Positions 1-11,372 of a stretch of 64,000 nucleotides of DNA are shown here, piece by piece. The stretch is from Ailurus styani. Lineage: Eukaryota; Chordata; Mammalia; Carnivora; Ailuridae. The stretch covers positions 516,260 through 580,259 of the forward strand of contig LNAC01000759.1 in NCBI GenBank assembly GCA_002007465.1, in the 5' to 3' direction. The notes below the pieces were generated by a model, which saw only the letters and a program-made list of their open reading frames with translations, ran no database searches and was not told the DNA's origin. The position numbers and the translations under genes were made by a program. How positions within the stretch are numbered: the first letter of the stretch is position 1; each line of letters begins with the position of its first letter.

Positions 1-183
1 TTGGTTTCAGCTCACGTCATGATCTCAGGATCATGAGGTAGAGCCCTACATTGTGGTTGGAGTCAGCTTGTCCCTTTCTCTCCCACTCTACGCCTTCCCC
101 TGCTTGCTCACTGGCACGTTCTATCTAAAATAAATAAATAAATAAATAAATAAACAAACAAATAAATAAAATCTAAGAAAAAA
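1..183 (+). mobile_element. CAN-SINE, 5' end cut by window edge
   Basis: The sequence opens inside the SINE body (GCTCACGTCATGATCTCAGG), runs through the pyrimidine-rich part and ends in a (TAAA)n tail at about 128-170. The first ~35 bp, with the A box, lie outside the window. Its many differences from the young copies in this window mark it as an older copy. Confidence 0.9.
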
Positions 184-735
184 ATGTTTGGATGTTAAGC
201 CAGCCTTGAATTCCTGAGGTAAATGCTACTTTGTCATGTTGTATAATTGTTTTTTATATATTGCTGCATTAAATTTGCTAGTATTTTGTTGAGTTTTGTA
301 TCTCTATTAATAACAAATATTTGTTTATATTTTTTTCTTGTGATATGTTTATTTGGTTGTGGTATCAGGGTAATACTATTCTCAAAGTGGCCTTCTCTGT
401 CCTCTTCTATTTTTTGAGTTTGTGAAGAATTGGCATTAATTCTTATGTAAATATTTGGTAAAATTTACTGGTGAAGCCATCTGGAAACTTTAATTGCTAA
501 TTCATAATTTTAGTTATAGATTTATCCAGATTTGCTATTTGGAGGTGGGGGTCAGATTTGGTAGTTTGTGCCTCTCTAGGATTTTTCTCTCTTTCATTTA
601 AGTTATCTAATTCATTGGTATTCTATTCTTGGTAATGTCCTCATATGATCTTTTAAAAATTTTCCATTAGGCTTGTAGTAATTCCTTCGCTTTCATTTCT
701 GATTTCAGGAATTTGAATCTTCTTTCTCAGTCCAA
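184..735 (-). mobile_element. Old L1 fragment (ORF2, antisense)
   Basis: The plus strand reads as reverse-complement L1 ORF2 in order: the phrase around AAGCCAGCCTTGAATTCCTG, then GGTATCAGGGTAATACTATT, then CCATCTGG and the TTTCATTTCTGATTT phrase. Both ends of the element are missing. Stops and small indels are frequent, so it is an ancient dead copy. Confidence 0.85.
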
Positions 736-919
736 CTTGCAGTAGCATTTTTACTTGCCTCCTAGTCTACTCTTACTACCTTCTAATTCTTCATTCAACA
801 TTCAGAATGATCTTTTAAAAATGAAAATAAGATCACGTTCTTTTCTGCTTATAAACATTAATGTTTTTATATTTAATTATGATTAAATAAAAATCTCTTC
901 TCTAGGCTTACAAGATCAT

Positions 920-1365
920 TGATAATATGGCCCTGGACCTGCTTTTGAACTTTATTTTTTGCCATTTCCATTCATTCATTGTATTTTATCTGCCATACTG
1001 GCTGTTTTTTTCTAATCCTAAATATGCTAAGGTTTTTCTTCTCCTTGGCCCCTGCATTTCTTTACTTATGTCTGAAATGCTCTCTTCCTCTTTCTTAAAC
1101 TAAAAAAATTATGTTTATAATTTTGGTGTTGGTTTAACTGTCAGTTCACATAGAGACTAACAGATCCGAGTAAATCATTTTTACTCTATTGCCACACTTT
1201 CATCATGTATAATTATACATTGTTTAAAATTTGTTTAAAAATTTTCACCCATATTGGACATTAACCTTTGTGAGAGTGTGGTTCATGCTGCTATGTAATC
1301 AAAGCCTACCATTACACCTGGCATATAGAAAATATTAAAAAATATCATTGAATAAATGAATGGGG
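920..1365 (+). mobile_element. L2-type LINE 3' end (ancient)
   Basis: The phrase TCTGAAATGCTCTCTTCCTC followed by a tail ending CCTGGCATATAGAAAATATT and AATAAATGAATG resembles the L2 3' end (monomer CTGGAATGC..., GGCACATAGTAGG..., AATAAATG). It is strongly diverged and the left boundary is unclear. Confidence 0.6.
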
Positions 1366-2539
1366 AACTTGTTATTTAAACCCAATGTATAGTTCTGTTG
1401 ATTATTTTAATATGAGATATACAGTTATGCAGCTATACCATGACACTTTTTCGACCATTGTGGGGGTCATTATATATGTAGGAACAAAAGGCTGAGCCAG
1501 GAGGCTACCAGCTTTTAACTTTGACTCATCTCTGCTACTCAGTATTTGTATAGGCCTGGTCAAGTCCCTTTGATCAATTAGAAGATAGATGAAGAGTCTT
1601 CCTTAATGACCTAAGTAACTAATTCTAACGTTTCTGGATTCTAGTTTTTGTGGTGGCACATTTCGTAAAGAACTAGAGAGAAAACTTCCCTTTTTTTGGG
1701 TTTGCTGTACTCAAATTTTTTTATACTATCACTTTTGTTATAAAAGTGCAAAAAATTTTTGAGAGTTTTCAGTTTATTTTCTGTTAGGGAAATTTCAATG
1801 TATAAAAAATATTTCTTATAGCTTTTTAATAGTATAAGACATTTAATTGATCTTATAAAATGATTATTTCAAGGGCTTTAAAAAATAATAATATTACCCA
1901 TATTGCTGAAGCAAAAAGATAAGTTTTAGAAAACTAAATGATTTTTCAAGTCCTTCAACTACTGCTCCCTGTTTTCTTGCTAATGTAGGTTTTAAAATAT
2001 ATATCAATACAAGTGTAGAGTGTAGAAAGTTTAAGCACTTTGAAATTTTATATTTATGTACTTTTCTACTATTTCTATTGGAAAAAGTCCTTCTCATTTT
2101 CTACTAGCCAAATAACTGGCCATAATGTTATCTCAGAATACACACACATATACTCACACATTGCCCTTACTTTTTGATGCTTAAGTGAAGAAATTGAGTT
2201 GACACATAAGGTAGGCTGATATAGCAATTTCTTATACCTAACTTTGCATTTATAAATAACAGCTTTTTGATGAAGTCAGTTCTTTAAGTGCTTTTGGTTG
2301 CCTACATGTTATACTTTCACAGATGAGGTTCAAGTCTAATGGTCTTTAATTGGGAAGTGCCCGACACAGATGGGCACATGGAAGCTGTGTTTACATTGAA
2401 AATAATTAGTTACCCAGTCTACTTCCCCCCCCCCAAAAAAAGTTATGAGAGTAGTCTCTGATGATTCTAGAACATACTTGAAGAAATATTTTTAAGGAAC
2501 CCTGAATATGTTTTATACAAACATGAGAGGCATATTTAA
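1366..2539. other. Single-copy AT-rich interval, no gene seen
   Basis: No ORF or splice pattern stands out. A faint MIR-like phrase sits at 1510-1580 (CTGCTACTCAG ... GGTCAAGTCCCTTTGATC). There is a short CA-rich run near 2140-2160 and a C10-A7 tract at 2425-2441. Confidence 0.5.
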
Positions 2540-2555
2540 AAACTCTTAGTCTTTC

Positions 2556-2752
2556 AGGTGCCTGTGTGCCTCAGTTGGTTAAGCATCTGACTCTTGATTT
2601 TGGTCATGATCTCAGGGTCATGAGATTGAGCCCCTATTGGAATATGTGCTTGGTGTGGAGCCTGCTTAAGATTCTGTCTCTCCCTCCCCCTCTCCCCATT
2701 CCTCTCTCTTAAAGAGACAGACAGAGAGAGAGAGAAGGAGAAAGAGAGAGAG
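2556..2752 (+). mobile_element. CAN-SINE (older type)
   Basis: The head GTGCCTGTGTGCCTCAGTTG is followed by a CT-rich region and a GA-rich tail rather than (AAAT)n. A 16-bp target-site duplication with two mismatches flanks it: 2540-2555 (AAACTCTTAGTCTTTC) and 2753-2768 (AAACTCCTAGTTTTTC), fixing both ends. Confidence 0.93.
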
Positions 2753-2768
2753 AAACTCCTAGTTTTTC

Positions 2769-4100
2769 TTATCTAACTGTATGAGATCAAATAAGTCATT
2801 TATTTTCTTTTGTTTCAGTTTCTCTTCCTAAAAATTGAATCCATTAGATTCTTACTTGTTTTCAAATTGTCTGTGGAAGCAATCAAAGCAGAGAATCTTC
2901 TCTTTGTTTTTTATTCCCAGGTACTTGTAATTCCATGGCAAAATTTATTAATCTGCATTTCCTTCTCTTCCCCAAGGAAAATATATAGCTTTCTAAATTT
3001 CATCAAAGATATTTCAAGTCTCCTTATGTTACATTTTAAAAGCTTTTTAAATGTATGATCAACATTTTAGTGTATATACTCTTGAGTCTTTATAAAAACT
3101 GCAAAGTAAATATTCATAGTCTTATTTTCCTGTGAAAAATAAAAGATTGGTGAGATTAAGGGATTTTTCCCAAGGCCAAAGCAAAAAATTAAGATTTAAA
3201 CCTACATTTGTGTTCAAAGCTTCTTTTCAGAGGTTCTGTTTTCTTCTCTTTATTAGACTTAGTGAATCAGAAAGGCAAGAATTTGATTAGCAGGTGATAA
3301 ATTCTAAGAAGGAATCTATTAATATGTTTTATTTGTGAAAAGAATGGTGAACTCTGCTGTGTTTGGTTCTCAGTGTACTTTGAGAAATTTACTTTTGTCA
3401 TATGTTATGGATGATTTATAGGTCATTTGGCGGAATACGAAGACCTTATCTCTTCTTCTCTTTGGAAGATTTGTTGAAAGCATAGAAAAATTATTGCATT
3501 TTTTTCTGTAATTAATTCTTAATCAAAAGCTCCAAAGAAGCAGGGCTAGAATCAGTTTCACTTACTTGTAGATGCTGTTAGGTATTAATGCCAATAAAAG
3601 GCAGTGAGGTGGACCTCTGATACTTGTTTAGTCTATGCAGCATCTAAACTATTTTCTATTTGGGAGAGGCTCCTCTTTTTGAGTGGGATGAGGGTGATCT
3701 GTCCTAGAAAAGCTGAAAATGCTAGATACACACTTTCTCCTGTAACTCCACCATCGCACATACCTATGAAAGACTTTGAGAAGATAGCAAGGGAGTAGTG
3801 ATAGTGAACTTTTTCTTTCTTGAAATTAACATTAGAAGTGCTTATAAGGTCAAATTTTTAATATAGACCGTGCTTTAATGTTGGTGGCATTAACAACTGG
3901 AAGGAAACTGTGTTCCTGGCTGAGTAGTTAGAACAATGAAATTGTAGTATCTAGGGCTTGATTGTGAAGGTAAAATTTTCTTATCATTAAAGGCCCTGGG
4001 CATATTATTTATTTTGATTGAGAGAAGTTTTTTGTAATACAAAGAACAAATGATTATTCTCTAGACTAATTCTAGGCTAATTATCTAGAAGAATTTGTAC
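2769..4100. other. Single-copy interval holding one MIR, no gene seen
   Basis: AT-rich sequence with short chance ORFs only (2810-3058, 3604-3798), neither with splice sites, conserved-looking composition or family resemblance. The only recognisable element is the MIR at 3115-3225. Confidence 0.5.
3115..3225 (-). mobile_element. MIR (ancient tRNA-derived SINE)
   Basis: Reads as reverse-complement MIR core: TTATTTTCCTGTGAAAAATA, then AGATTAAGGGATTTTTCCCA AGG (the 'cttgcccaaggtcac' position), then AAGATTTAAACCTA. Diverged and truncated at both ends. Confidence 0.7.
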
Positions 4101-4945
4101 ATATTAATAATGAAAACACCAACAACCTAAAAGAAAAATTGTCAAAGGTCATATATAGGAAACACAACTGGCAAATAAACCTATTAAAATTATGACAATA
4201 ATGAGATTATCTTTCACTTCCTCCAGAATGGTAAATATTATATAACATCTAGTACCTTTAAGCATTGGCAAGGATGTGGGAAAGGGACTGAGTTAAGCAT
4301 TAAGATTAAAAGTATAAATCAGCATAACACAATTGGAGAGCCATTAATCAATATCTAATAAAATTGAAGATGCACACACTTTATATTCAGCAAGTGTATC
4401 TGCCCTAGATGTATCTACCCTAAACAACTCTCAAATTTATAGAAAAAGACATGCAAAAAGTATTCATTATAGGTGCTTTAGTAATAACAAAAAATGGGAA
4501 ATGACCTAATTACGCATCAATCTAAGGACTAAAAAATAAAATGGTTTATTATTACAATGTAACACTTCACAAAAAAAATGAAATGAATGAACAAGACCTA
4601 CATGCAGTCAACATGTATAAATACCCAACATATTGTTTTTTTAAGTATATACTTGATATAGTTCTCATATAAATAAAAACAACCGGAACATTAGTAAAAG
4701 TTGTTAGTAGATACACATGTATGTACTCAATGTATAAAAACATACCAACTTCAGAGGAGTGGCTACTTTTGGGGAAGAAAGGAGGAAAATCATGGGAGAA
4801 TTACTTATTTTTTCTTTAAAATCAAAATAGAAGAAATGAAGAAAGGTGAAAAATGTTACTACGTGTTTAACTTGACTGTGGGTTCATAGATGTCTATTAT
4901 GTTACTTTTACTTTTAAAATATCTCAAAATTGGAAATTAAAGAAA
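4100..4945 (+). mobile_element. Old L1 3' end
   Basis: Follows the L1 ORF2 C-terminus and 3' UTR layout: AATGAGATTATCTTTCACTT, GGCAAGGATGTGGGAAA, a degenerate 'primed target' stretch, then GAGTGGCTACTTTTGGGG AAG near 4757-4780 (the 'tggttgcctctgggg' position) and a T/A-rich end. Heavily mutated, so an old L1M-class copy. Confidence 0.75.
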
Positions 4946-5212
4946 AATCTGCTTTAAGTACTTTAAAATGATACAGAGGTCTTCCCTTATTAATATAACT
5001 CTTAAGACTATTACTAGACAGAAACTTATTCTGAGGGCTTTGCTTTTATCTATTCTCTGCTTGAAAGATCACATTTATTAAACACATGCTAATTTTAAAA
5101 TATAAATATTTATATTTATTATGTATAAAATAAATATGTAGATACACACATTACAAATGTGTATATATATATATGCATATTTGTAGACACATACATACAT
5201 ATTTGTCGTTTG
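4946..5212. other. AT-rich interval with TA run
   Basis: No gene. Contains an alternating TA/ATGCAT tract at about 5160-5178 and ACATACATACAT at about 5190-5200. Confidence 0.6.
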
Positions 5213-5243
5213 TTTTAAGTTTTTATTTAAGCTCCAGGTAGTT

Positions 5244-5429
5244 GGGGCGCCTGGACGACTCAGTCAGTTAAGTGTCTGACTCCTGGTTTGAGCTCAGGTC
5301 ATGATCTCAGGATGTTGGGATTGAGTGCCATGTGGGGTTTTGGGCTCAGCATGGAGTCTGCTTCAGGATTCTCTCTCTCCCTCTTCCCTCGCTCTCTCTC
5401 TCTCAAATAAATAAATAAATATTTTTAAA
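5244..5429 (+). mobile_element. CAN-SINE inserted in L1 tail
   Basis: Head GGGGCGCCTGGACGACTCAG, body, (CT)n and (AAAT)n tail. It splits the L1 3' UTR; the duplicated target is AGCTCCAGGTAGTT (5230-5243) against AATTCCATTTAGTT (5430-5443), so it is younger than the L1 but old enough for the copies to diverge. Confidence 0.93.
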
Positions 5430-6231
5430 AATTCCATTTAGTTAACCTACAGTTATATTAGTAACTAGTTAACCTCTACTAATTAGTGTAGGTTATATTA
5501 GTAATTAGCTAACCTACACCAATATTAGATTCAGGTGTACAATGTAGTGATTCAGCACTTTCATATTTTAGCTGGTGCTCACCACAGTGCACTCCTTAAT
5601 CCTTAGCACCTATTTAACCCATCCCCCCACCCACCTTCTTTTTGGTAACCACTAGTTTGTTCTCTAGAGTTTAGAGTCTCTTATGGTTTGCCTCTCTCTT
5701 TCTCTTTTCCCCCCCTTTGCTCATTTGTTATGTTTCTTAAATTCCACGTATGAGTGAAATCAAATGGTATTTGTCTTTCTCTGACTTATTTTGCTTAGCA
5801 TAATACTCTCCAGCATCATCCATGTCATTGCAAGTGGCAAGATTTCATTCTTTTTTGGCTAATACTCCATTGATATATATACCACATCTTCTTTATCCAT
5901 TCATCAGTTGATGGATACTTGAGCTGGTTCCATAATTTGGCTATTTATTGATAATGCTGTGTAAACATTGGGGTGCTGGTATCTCTTTGAATTAGTATTT
6001 TTGTATTCTTTGGGTAAATACCTAGTAGTGCAATTGCTGGATCATAGGGTATCTCTATTTTTAACTTTTTGAGGTTCCTCCATACTGTTTTCCAGAGTGG
6101 CTACATAAGTTTGCATTCCCACCATCAGTCCAAGATGGTTCCTTTTTCTCCATATCCTTGCCAATACCTGTTATTTCTTGTGTTGTTGATTTTAGCCATT
6201 CTGACATGGGTGAGGTAACATCTCATTATAG

Positions 6232-6430
6232 TTTTTTTTTTTCAAGATTTATTTATTTATTTTAGAGAAAGAGAGAGAGAGAGCACACGAGTGGGGGAAG
6301 GGGCAGAGGGAGAGAATCTTCAAGCAGAGTCCTTGATGAATGCGGAGCCAGATGCAACTCAGGCTCTATCTCACAATCCATGAGATTGATCTGAGCTGAA
6401 ACCAAGAGTTGGTGGTCAACCGAGGTGCCC
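6232..6430 (-). mobile_element. CAN-SINE inserted in L1 ORF2 remnant
   Basis: Poly-T start, AGATTTATTTATTTATTTTA, GA-rich region and an inverted head ending GAGGTGCCC. Flanked by a 10-bp duplication CTCATTATAG (6222-6231) / CTCATTGTAG (6431-6440). The L1 reading continues directly across the site. Confidence 0.95.
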
Positions 6431-6899
6431 CTCATTGTAGTTTTGATTTATATTTCCCTGATGATGAGTGATGTTGAGCATCTTTTCATGTGTTTGTTGG
6501 TGATCTGCATGTCTTCTGCATGAAAATGTCTATTCATGTCTTCTGCCCATTTTTTATTGGATTATTCATTTTTTGGGTGTTGAGTTTTATGAAGTCTTTA
6601 TACATTTTGGATACTAATGCTTTATCAGATATGTCATTTGCAAATATCCTCTCCCATTTGATAGGTTACCTTTTAGTTTTGCTGATTGTTTCCCTTGCTA
6701 TTCAGAAGCTTTTTATTTTGATGTAGTCCCTCTAGTTTATTTTTGCTTTAGTTTCACCTCAGGAGACATATCTAGAAGGAAGTTGCTACGCCTGATGTCA
6801 AAGAGGTTATGCCTGTGTTCTTCTCTAGGATTTTTATGGTTTCAGGTCTCTAATTTAGATCTAATCCATTTTGAATTTGTTTGTTTTAGATAGTGGACA

Positions 6900-7200
6900 G
6901 AGTTGATAATTTTGGATAAGGATCTGGATTTGAATCTGGATACTTGATCTCTTTGAGGCTTAGCTCTCTTTATTTTGTTTCTTCCAAACTTTTCTCTCAC
7001 CTAACTTCAGAAAAGATACAGCCATACACTCAGTATGTTGCTTAACTCATTGGAGATGCATTATTCTTGTGTATAAATTTGAATACTATTAATTTTTTTG
7101 AATATTATTAATTTATCTGGAGGGTTGTAAGCATTAAATAACATCATGTATCAACATTTTAAACTCTAAAAGGCTATATTAAAGGCAGGTATTAACATTT
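6900..7200 (+). mobile_element. Possible MIR remnant
   Basis: GGATTTGAATCTGG, TTTGAGGCTTAG, then GAGGGTTGTAAGCATTAAAT and AGGCAGGTATTAAC occur in MIR order, but spacing is loose and the middle is not recognisable. Could be coincidence. Confidence 0.35.
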
Positions 7201-7629
7201 TTAAAAATTTATGTTTCAGTGCTCTTGGTCTGGAAATCAAGAAATTCACACACATTTCTGTATTTATTTATCGCATGCCTAGTGCACAGAGTACAAAATT
7301 CATTGGTGTCATGATATGAAATTAAAAAAAAATAGAAACTACTCAATATGTTTGTCTGGAGAAAGCCAGGATTGTAATTCAAGAATAGGAATTGGCTTAT
7401 ATGATTCTTTTTTTTCCCTAGATGGAAACTGTGGACTACTTAATGGGAACATAAACCTCAGATCCTTCTTTTGTAACCTAAATTCCAAAAATGTAATGAT
7501 TTCCTGGCAGACTTTAGGGGCAAGAAAAAAATATATTTTTTTAAACTACCTGAGACCTAGAACAGTATTTCTTTTAGTGTGGGTCTTTTGGTAACAAATT
7601 CTTAGTTTATTTTACTGTATAAAATATCT
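7201..7629. other. Single-copy interval, no gene seen
   Basis: AT-rich. A 92-codon plus-strand ORF (7316-7594) has no recognisable domain, no signal-like start and biased low-complexity composition; treated as chance. Confidence 0.5.
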
Positions 7630-7965
7630 GTAGTTTCCTTTCATTTTGAGAGGATATTTTGACTGGATAATAAATTCTAGATTAGCAGTTTTTCTCTTCT
7701 TTCAGCATTTTAAAGATGCCATCTCATTGTCTTCTGGATTTTATAGTATCATTGAAAGATTAGCTGTTAGTCTTGCTGTTGCTGTCCCAGAGGTAGTATG
7801 CCTTTTTTTCCTCTGGTTGCTTTTAGGTTGTTTTTCTGTGTTGGGGTTTCAACAGTTTGATTATCATGAACCTTGGTGTTTTTTGTTTGTTTGTTTCTTC
7901 TTCATTTATCTTGATATAGGCTTGAATCTATGTGTGGCTGTCTTTTATTAGTTTTGAAAAGCCTT
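7630..7965 (-). mobile_element. Old L1 fragment (5' half, antisense)
   Basis: Matches the antisense L1M phrase series TTCTCTTCTTTCAGCATTTT, AAAGATGCCATCTCATTGTC, TTTTTCCTCTGGTTGCTTTT AGG, TTTGATTATCATGAACCTTG G. The 101-codon ORF at 7646-7951 is a by-product of this segment. Confidence 0.8.
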
Positions 7966-7997
7966 GGCTTTTTTTTTTTCTTGTTTTCTTTTTTCTC

Positions 7998-8220
7998 CTA
8001 GGCAAAGAGAATGGGAGTTAGAGGAAAAGGGGTAACACCTTTTACATAGCTGGGGCTCTTGCTCCTTTAGCTCACACTGGCTGAAAATGAAGCCTTTGTT
8101 TATGGTAAGAGTCCCAATGGTTTCTCTTCAGTGTCATGTATTACTAGGTTTTTCTTAGACACTGCCTTTCTAACACTGACCTCCATACTAATGCATTCCC
8201 TGATGTAGGCAGTGCAGTTA
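7998..8220 (+). repeat. Duplicated block, copy 1
   Basis: About 220 bp from CTAGGCAAAGAGA to AGTGCAGTT, recurring at 10684-10900 in the same orientation with roughly nine in ten bases identical by eye. Both borders are sharp: to the left lies L1 and T-rich DNA, to the right an AT microsatellite. I do not recognise the block as a known repeat family. Confidence 0.85.
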
Positions 8221-8302
8221 TATTATATATATTATTATATTATATTATATTATATTATATTATATTATATTATATTATATTATATTATATTATATTATTA
8301 TT
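8220..8302. repeat. (ATATT)n microsatellite
   Basis: About 80 bp of near-perfect 5-bp ATATT units directly abutting duplicated block copy 1. Likely length-variable between individuals. Confidence 0.95.
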
Positions 8303-10683
8303 ACTTCTCCTAAATTTCTTTCATTCCTTTTCTTCTGGAGTTCAATTTATGTGTATGTTACAGCTTTGGACTCTGTCTTATGTGTTTCTTATGCCCTGTG
8401 TTTTTGTTTTGTTTTGTTTTTTGTTTTTGTTTTTTTTTTGTCTTCTAACTACCATAGACCATAGGGGATTTTACCTTGTTTCCATTTTAGAACACCAGGC
8501 TTTTACGCTACTCCAGTACTAAATATATATATATATTTCTTGGGAGAAAAAGATCATGATTTCAGAGTTACTCTAGTTTTTAAAACATCATTTATATCCC
8601 ATATAAATTTCAAGGGCTTCATTAATTCCCTTTCCTTAATAGAATTAGAATAGCTCTACTTATTTGAAGCTGAATCCTCAGCATGCTCTTAAAAATCAGC
8701 AATTCTTCCCAGGAACAAAAACATCTGAAGATCATCAGCTTAGTTATGAAGCACTATAGTTTTAGACTTTTTAGTCCTCTTTGTTTTCATGGTTCTATAA
8801 TGCATTTAATAATATAATTCTTGTAATCTATCCATTTTTTTCTGTCTGCTGCAGTGGGAATGTTGGCCTGCTGCCACCTATAATATTCTACTTAAAAGTG
8901 GAAATCCCGTACCATAATTTTGGATTGTGTTCCTAGAAGTCCATACTCAAGTCAGGTTCTATAACCTTCTCAATGTTCCTTCAAGCCTCAGAAAACCTTT
9001 TAGTACCTTTTCTTTTCCACCCGTTTCAGGCAGAATCTACTTCTGTTGTTCGTGACAAAGAAACTTGGCTATTACAATAAAGGTTGAGGATGGGAAAAGA
9101 AAGTGGTGATAAAATCACTGGTCATAAGATGACTGAGGTTGGGATAAGGAGGTTGTGGGCATTTCTGTACTGGTAGCAAAGTGAAGTCCTATTTCTGTTA
9201 GCATCACATATGAGTCTAACTTTAAATAGACTGAGTAGGAATAACCACATCTCTAGACATCTACTTTAGGGTATGCAGTGACTGGGTAGGTCAGGGTACA
9301 TCTTAGCAGTTATAGTGAGAACAGGGATCTGTGCTCTGACCAAATGGATTGAGTCATGCAGTCAGTGGAAATCATGAGAATGAGACACTTCCTACCTATA
9401 CTTCCCTACCCTTTGTAGGAAATTTAAGTGTTTCTTGTACCTAGAGACCATTTTGGGAAGAAGGAGTTAGAAGGAAAGCACAAACTAGAGATAAATAGTT
9501 ATTCTAAATAAGCTATTTTCAAATAAAGCTACTAGGATACATTTAGTTGGCAAAGTTGGAAAGTCAGCTTGAGAGCCAGGATGAGGTAAGTAATTTAAAA
9601 TACAGAAAATCATATTTCTACATGTCTGAGTATATAGACTGTAGATTTCAACCCCTTGGCAGCACATGGTGAGACATAGTCTAACGTTGGTGCAGGAAAT
9701 ATTTTTCTTTTTTACTTTGGCTGTGGTAGACAAGAACTAAAAATTCAGCAAAAGATTATCAGAAATATGTACAATCTTACTAACCATGGATTTTGCTAAC
9801 AAAAACCTTTTTACCAAGTTGGATTTTATCTGAAAAGGTAGTACAAAAGTATTTATTTACTGTGCTTACAGAAGTGAATGCTTACAGAAAACATTACAAA
9901 TCCTATCCTTTGATATTTCCATATAAGAAGTGCACGAACTCTAAAAATACTTGTAATTTTCATAATTATTGCTTTCTGTCATTTAAAAAACAAACTTTGA
10001 ATTTTCTTTGTCTTCCGCACCTCCAAAAAATCTGATGAAAATGACAGGAGATAATCTTTCATTGATTTACATTTTTCAATCTTTCATTGGAATAAAAAAA
10101 AAGACGAGAGAAAGCTATATCACCTCCTTATTTATCTAAGAAGTCATCAACAAAATAGACAATCTAAATGAAAATGTCAAAGCTCTTTTGTTTGAGCTCT
10201 TCCAGAGAATAGGGAAACAGTTTATATTAGTGAATACAGGTTTATTGTAAATGTAACCCATTTATTAAATAACCTGGACTTAGTGGTGTACAACTAGAAA
10301 ATAATTGTCTCCCATCCTTTAGTTCCCCCCTACCACCTTCAAATATGCTATATCACATTTCCCTTCCTACCCATGGATGACAGGTCAGAAATACCCTATA
10401 AACTTTTATTAACTTTTAGCCCTCAGGATTTTCTTAATTTCAAATAATATACCAAGAATGTATTATTATAGTATAATAATACATACTAAAGTAACATACT
10501 AAATATATATCCAGCCCAGGTTACATTAAAGTTTTAATCTCATACTCAGTTCAGAGATTCTGCCTCTTTTCACAAGGCTCCAACTTCCACTCTTGCACAG
10601 CCAGATCTGGGGCCCGAGGGTTAGTAGTAATTGTCTCTTCCTGCATCTCTTCTTAACACTCTATTTTCTCGTTCATCCAGAGT
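8303..10683. other. Single-copy interval, no gene seen
   Basis: A T/G-rich run (TTTTGTTTTG units) lies at about 8402-8440. ORFs at 9485-9733 (-) and 9793-10035 (+) are short, lack recognisable motifs and overlap AT-rich sequence. I identify no repeat family in the remainder. Confidence 0.5.
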
Positions 10684-10900
10684 CTAGGCAAAGAGAACAG
10701 GAGTTAGAGGAAAAGGAATAACACCTTTTACTTAGCTGGGGCTCTTCCTCCTTTGGCTCACATTCACTGAACATGAAGACTGTTTATGGTAGGAGTCCAA
10801 ATGCTTTCTCTTCAGTGTAATGTGTTACTAGGTTTTTCTTAGACACTGCCCTTCTAACACTGACCTCCATACTCATGCATTCTCTGATGTAGGTGCAGTT
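10684..10900 (+). repeat. Duplicated block, copy 2
   Basis: Direct-orientation partner of 7998-8220. Shared landmarks are ACACCTTTTAC.TAGCTGGGG, ACTAGGTTTTTCTTAGACAC and TCTAACACTGACCTCCATAC. A 3-bp and a 2-bp length difference plus about 20 substitutions separate the copies. Flanks do not match those of copy 1 and no microsatellite follows here. Confidence 0.85.
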
Positions 10901-11270
10901 TATGGCTAACTTATTGTAATACCCTTTCAGAACCAGCCCTGTTGGGTACCTCTTCAGTCGTTTATAGTGGAATTTTCCACTTATCACCTACCTTTCTTGG
11001 ACAAGGTCTCTCAAGACACTTGAGCTGCTTTTGTAAGTGTCTCCTGCCTTTTAGCTTTGAGAAGGAGGGGGATATTTAGAAAACTAGGGAGGTACTTTGG
11101 CATGAAAGGAACTCTTAAAGTAGGTTTAAATTAGCAGCAATTAAGATTTCACATTAATTCTTCAGGAACTAAGAAGCCCATTTTAGTGTTTCTACCTAAT
11201 TTTCAGCTCTAAGATTGAAAGATTTCTATAATCCTGTATCTGTAGTTTAAAAACTTGTACATTCCTTACA
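10901..11270. other. Single-copy interval, no gene seen
   Basis: No repeat or coding signature recognised between the duplicated block and the L1 tail at 11271. The 67-codon minus ORF 10784-10987 straddles the duplicated block border and is not credible. Confidence 0.45.
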
Positions 11271-11372
11271 TAGAATTGTTGAATCACTGTATTGTACACT
11301 TGAAGCTAATATAACACTATAGCTAACTATATTAGAATTAAAATAAAGATAAAAACTGAATTTTAAAAAAAT
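11271..11372 (+). mobile_element. L1 3' terminal fragment
   Basis: GTTGAATCACTGTATTGTAC, CTTGAAGCTAATATAACACT and an A-rich end: the characteristic final ~100 bp of carnivore-type L1 3' UTRs, also seen at 26380-26450 and 57285-57360. Confidence 0.85.

Larger units (their letters stand above)
5213..6890 (-). mobile_element. L1 3' end, carnivore-type, carrying two SINEs
   Basis: Left to right this is the reverse complement of an L1 tail: 3' UTR (TTCAGGTGTACAATGTAGTG, TCTTATGGTTTGCCTCTCTC), then the ORF2 C-terminus (TTCCACGTATGAGTGAAATC, CTCCATACTGTTTTCCAGAG, CAAATATCCTCTCCCATTTG). SINEs interrupt it at 5244-5429 and 6232-6430. It is 5' truncated near 6890. The 78-codon plus-strand ORF at 6490-6726 is its antisense shadow. 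Confidence 0.92.

Noticed and set aside
6490..6726. 78-codon plus ORF resembling a membrane protein
   Set aside because: It is the antisense translation of the L1 ORF2 end, whose A-rich sense gives hydrophobic antisense residues; the same happens at 56296-56577.
8220..8302. CRISPR-like regular array or replication origin
   Set aside because: Pure 5-bp units without spacers; a simple microsatellite in vertebrate DNA.
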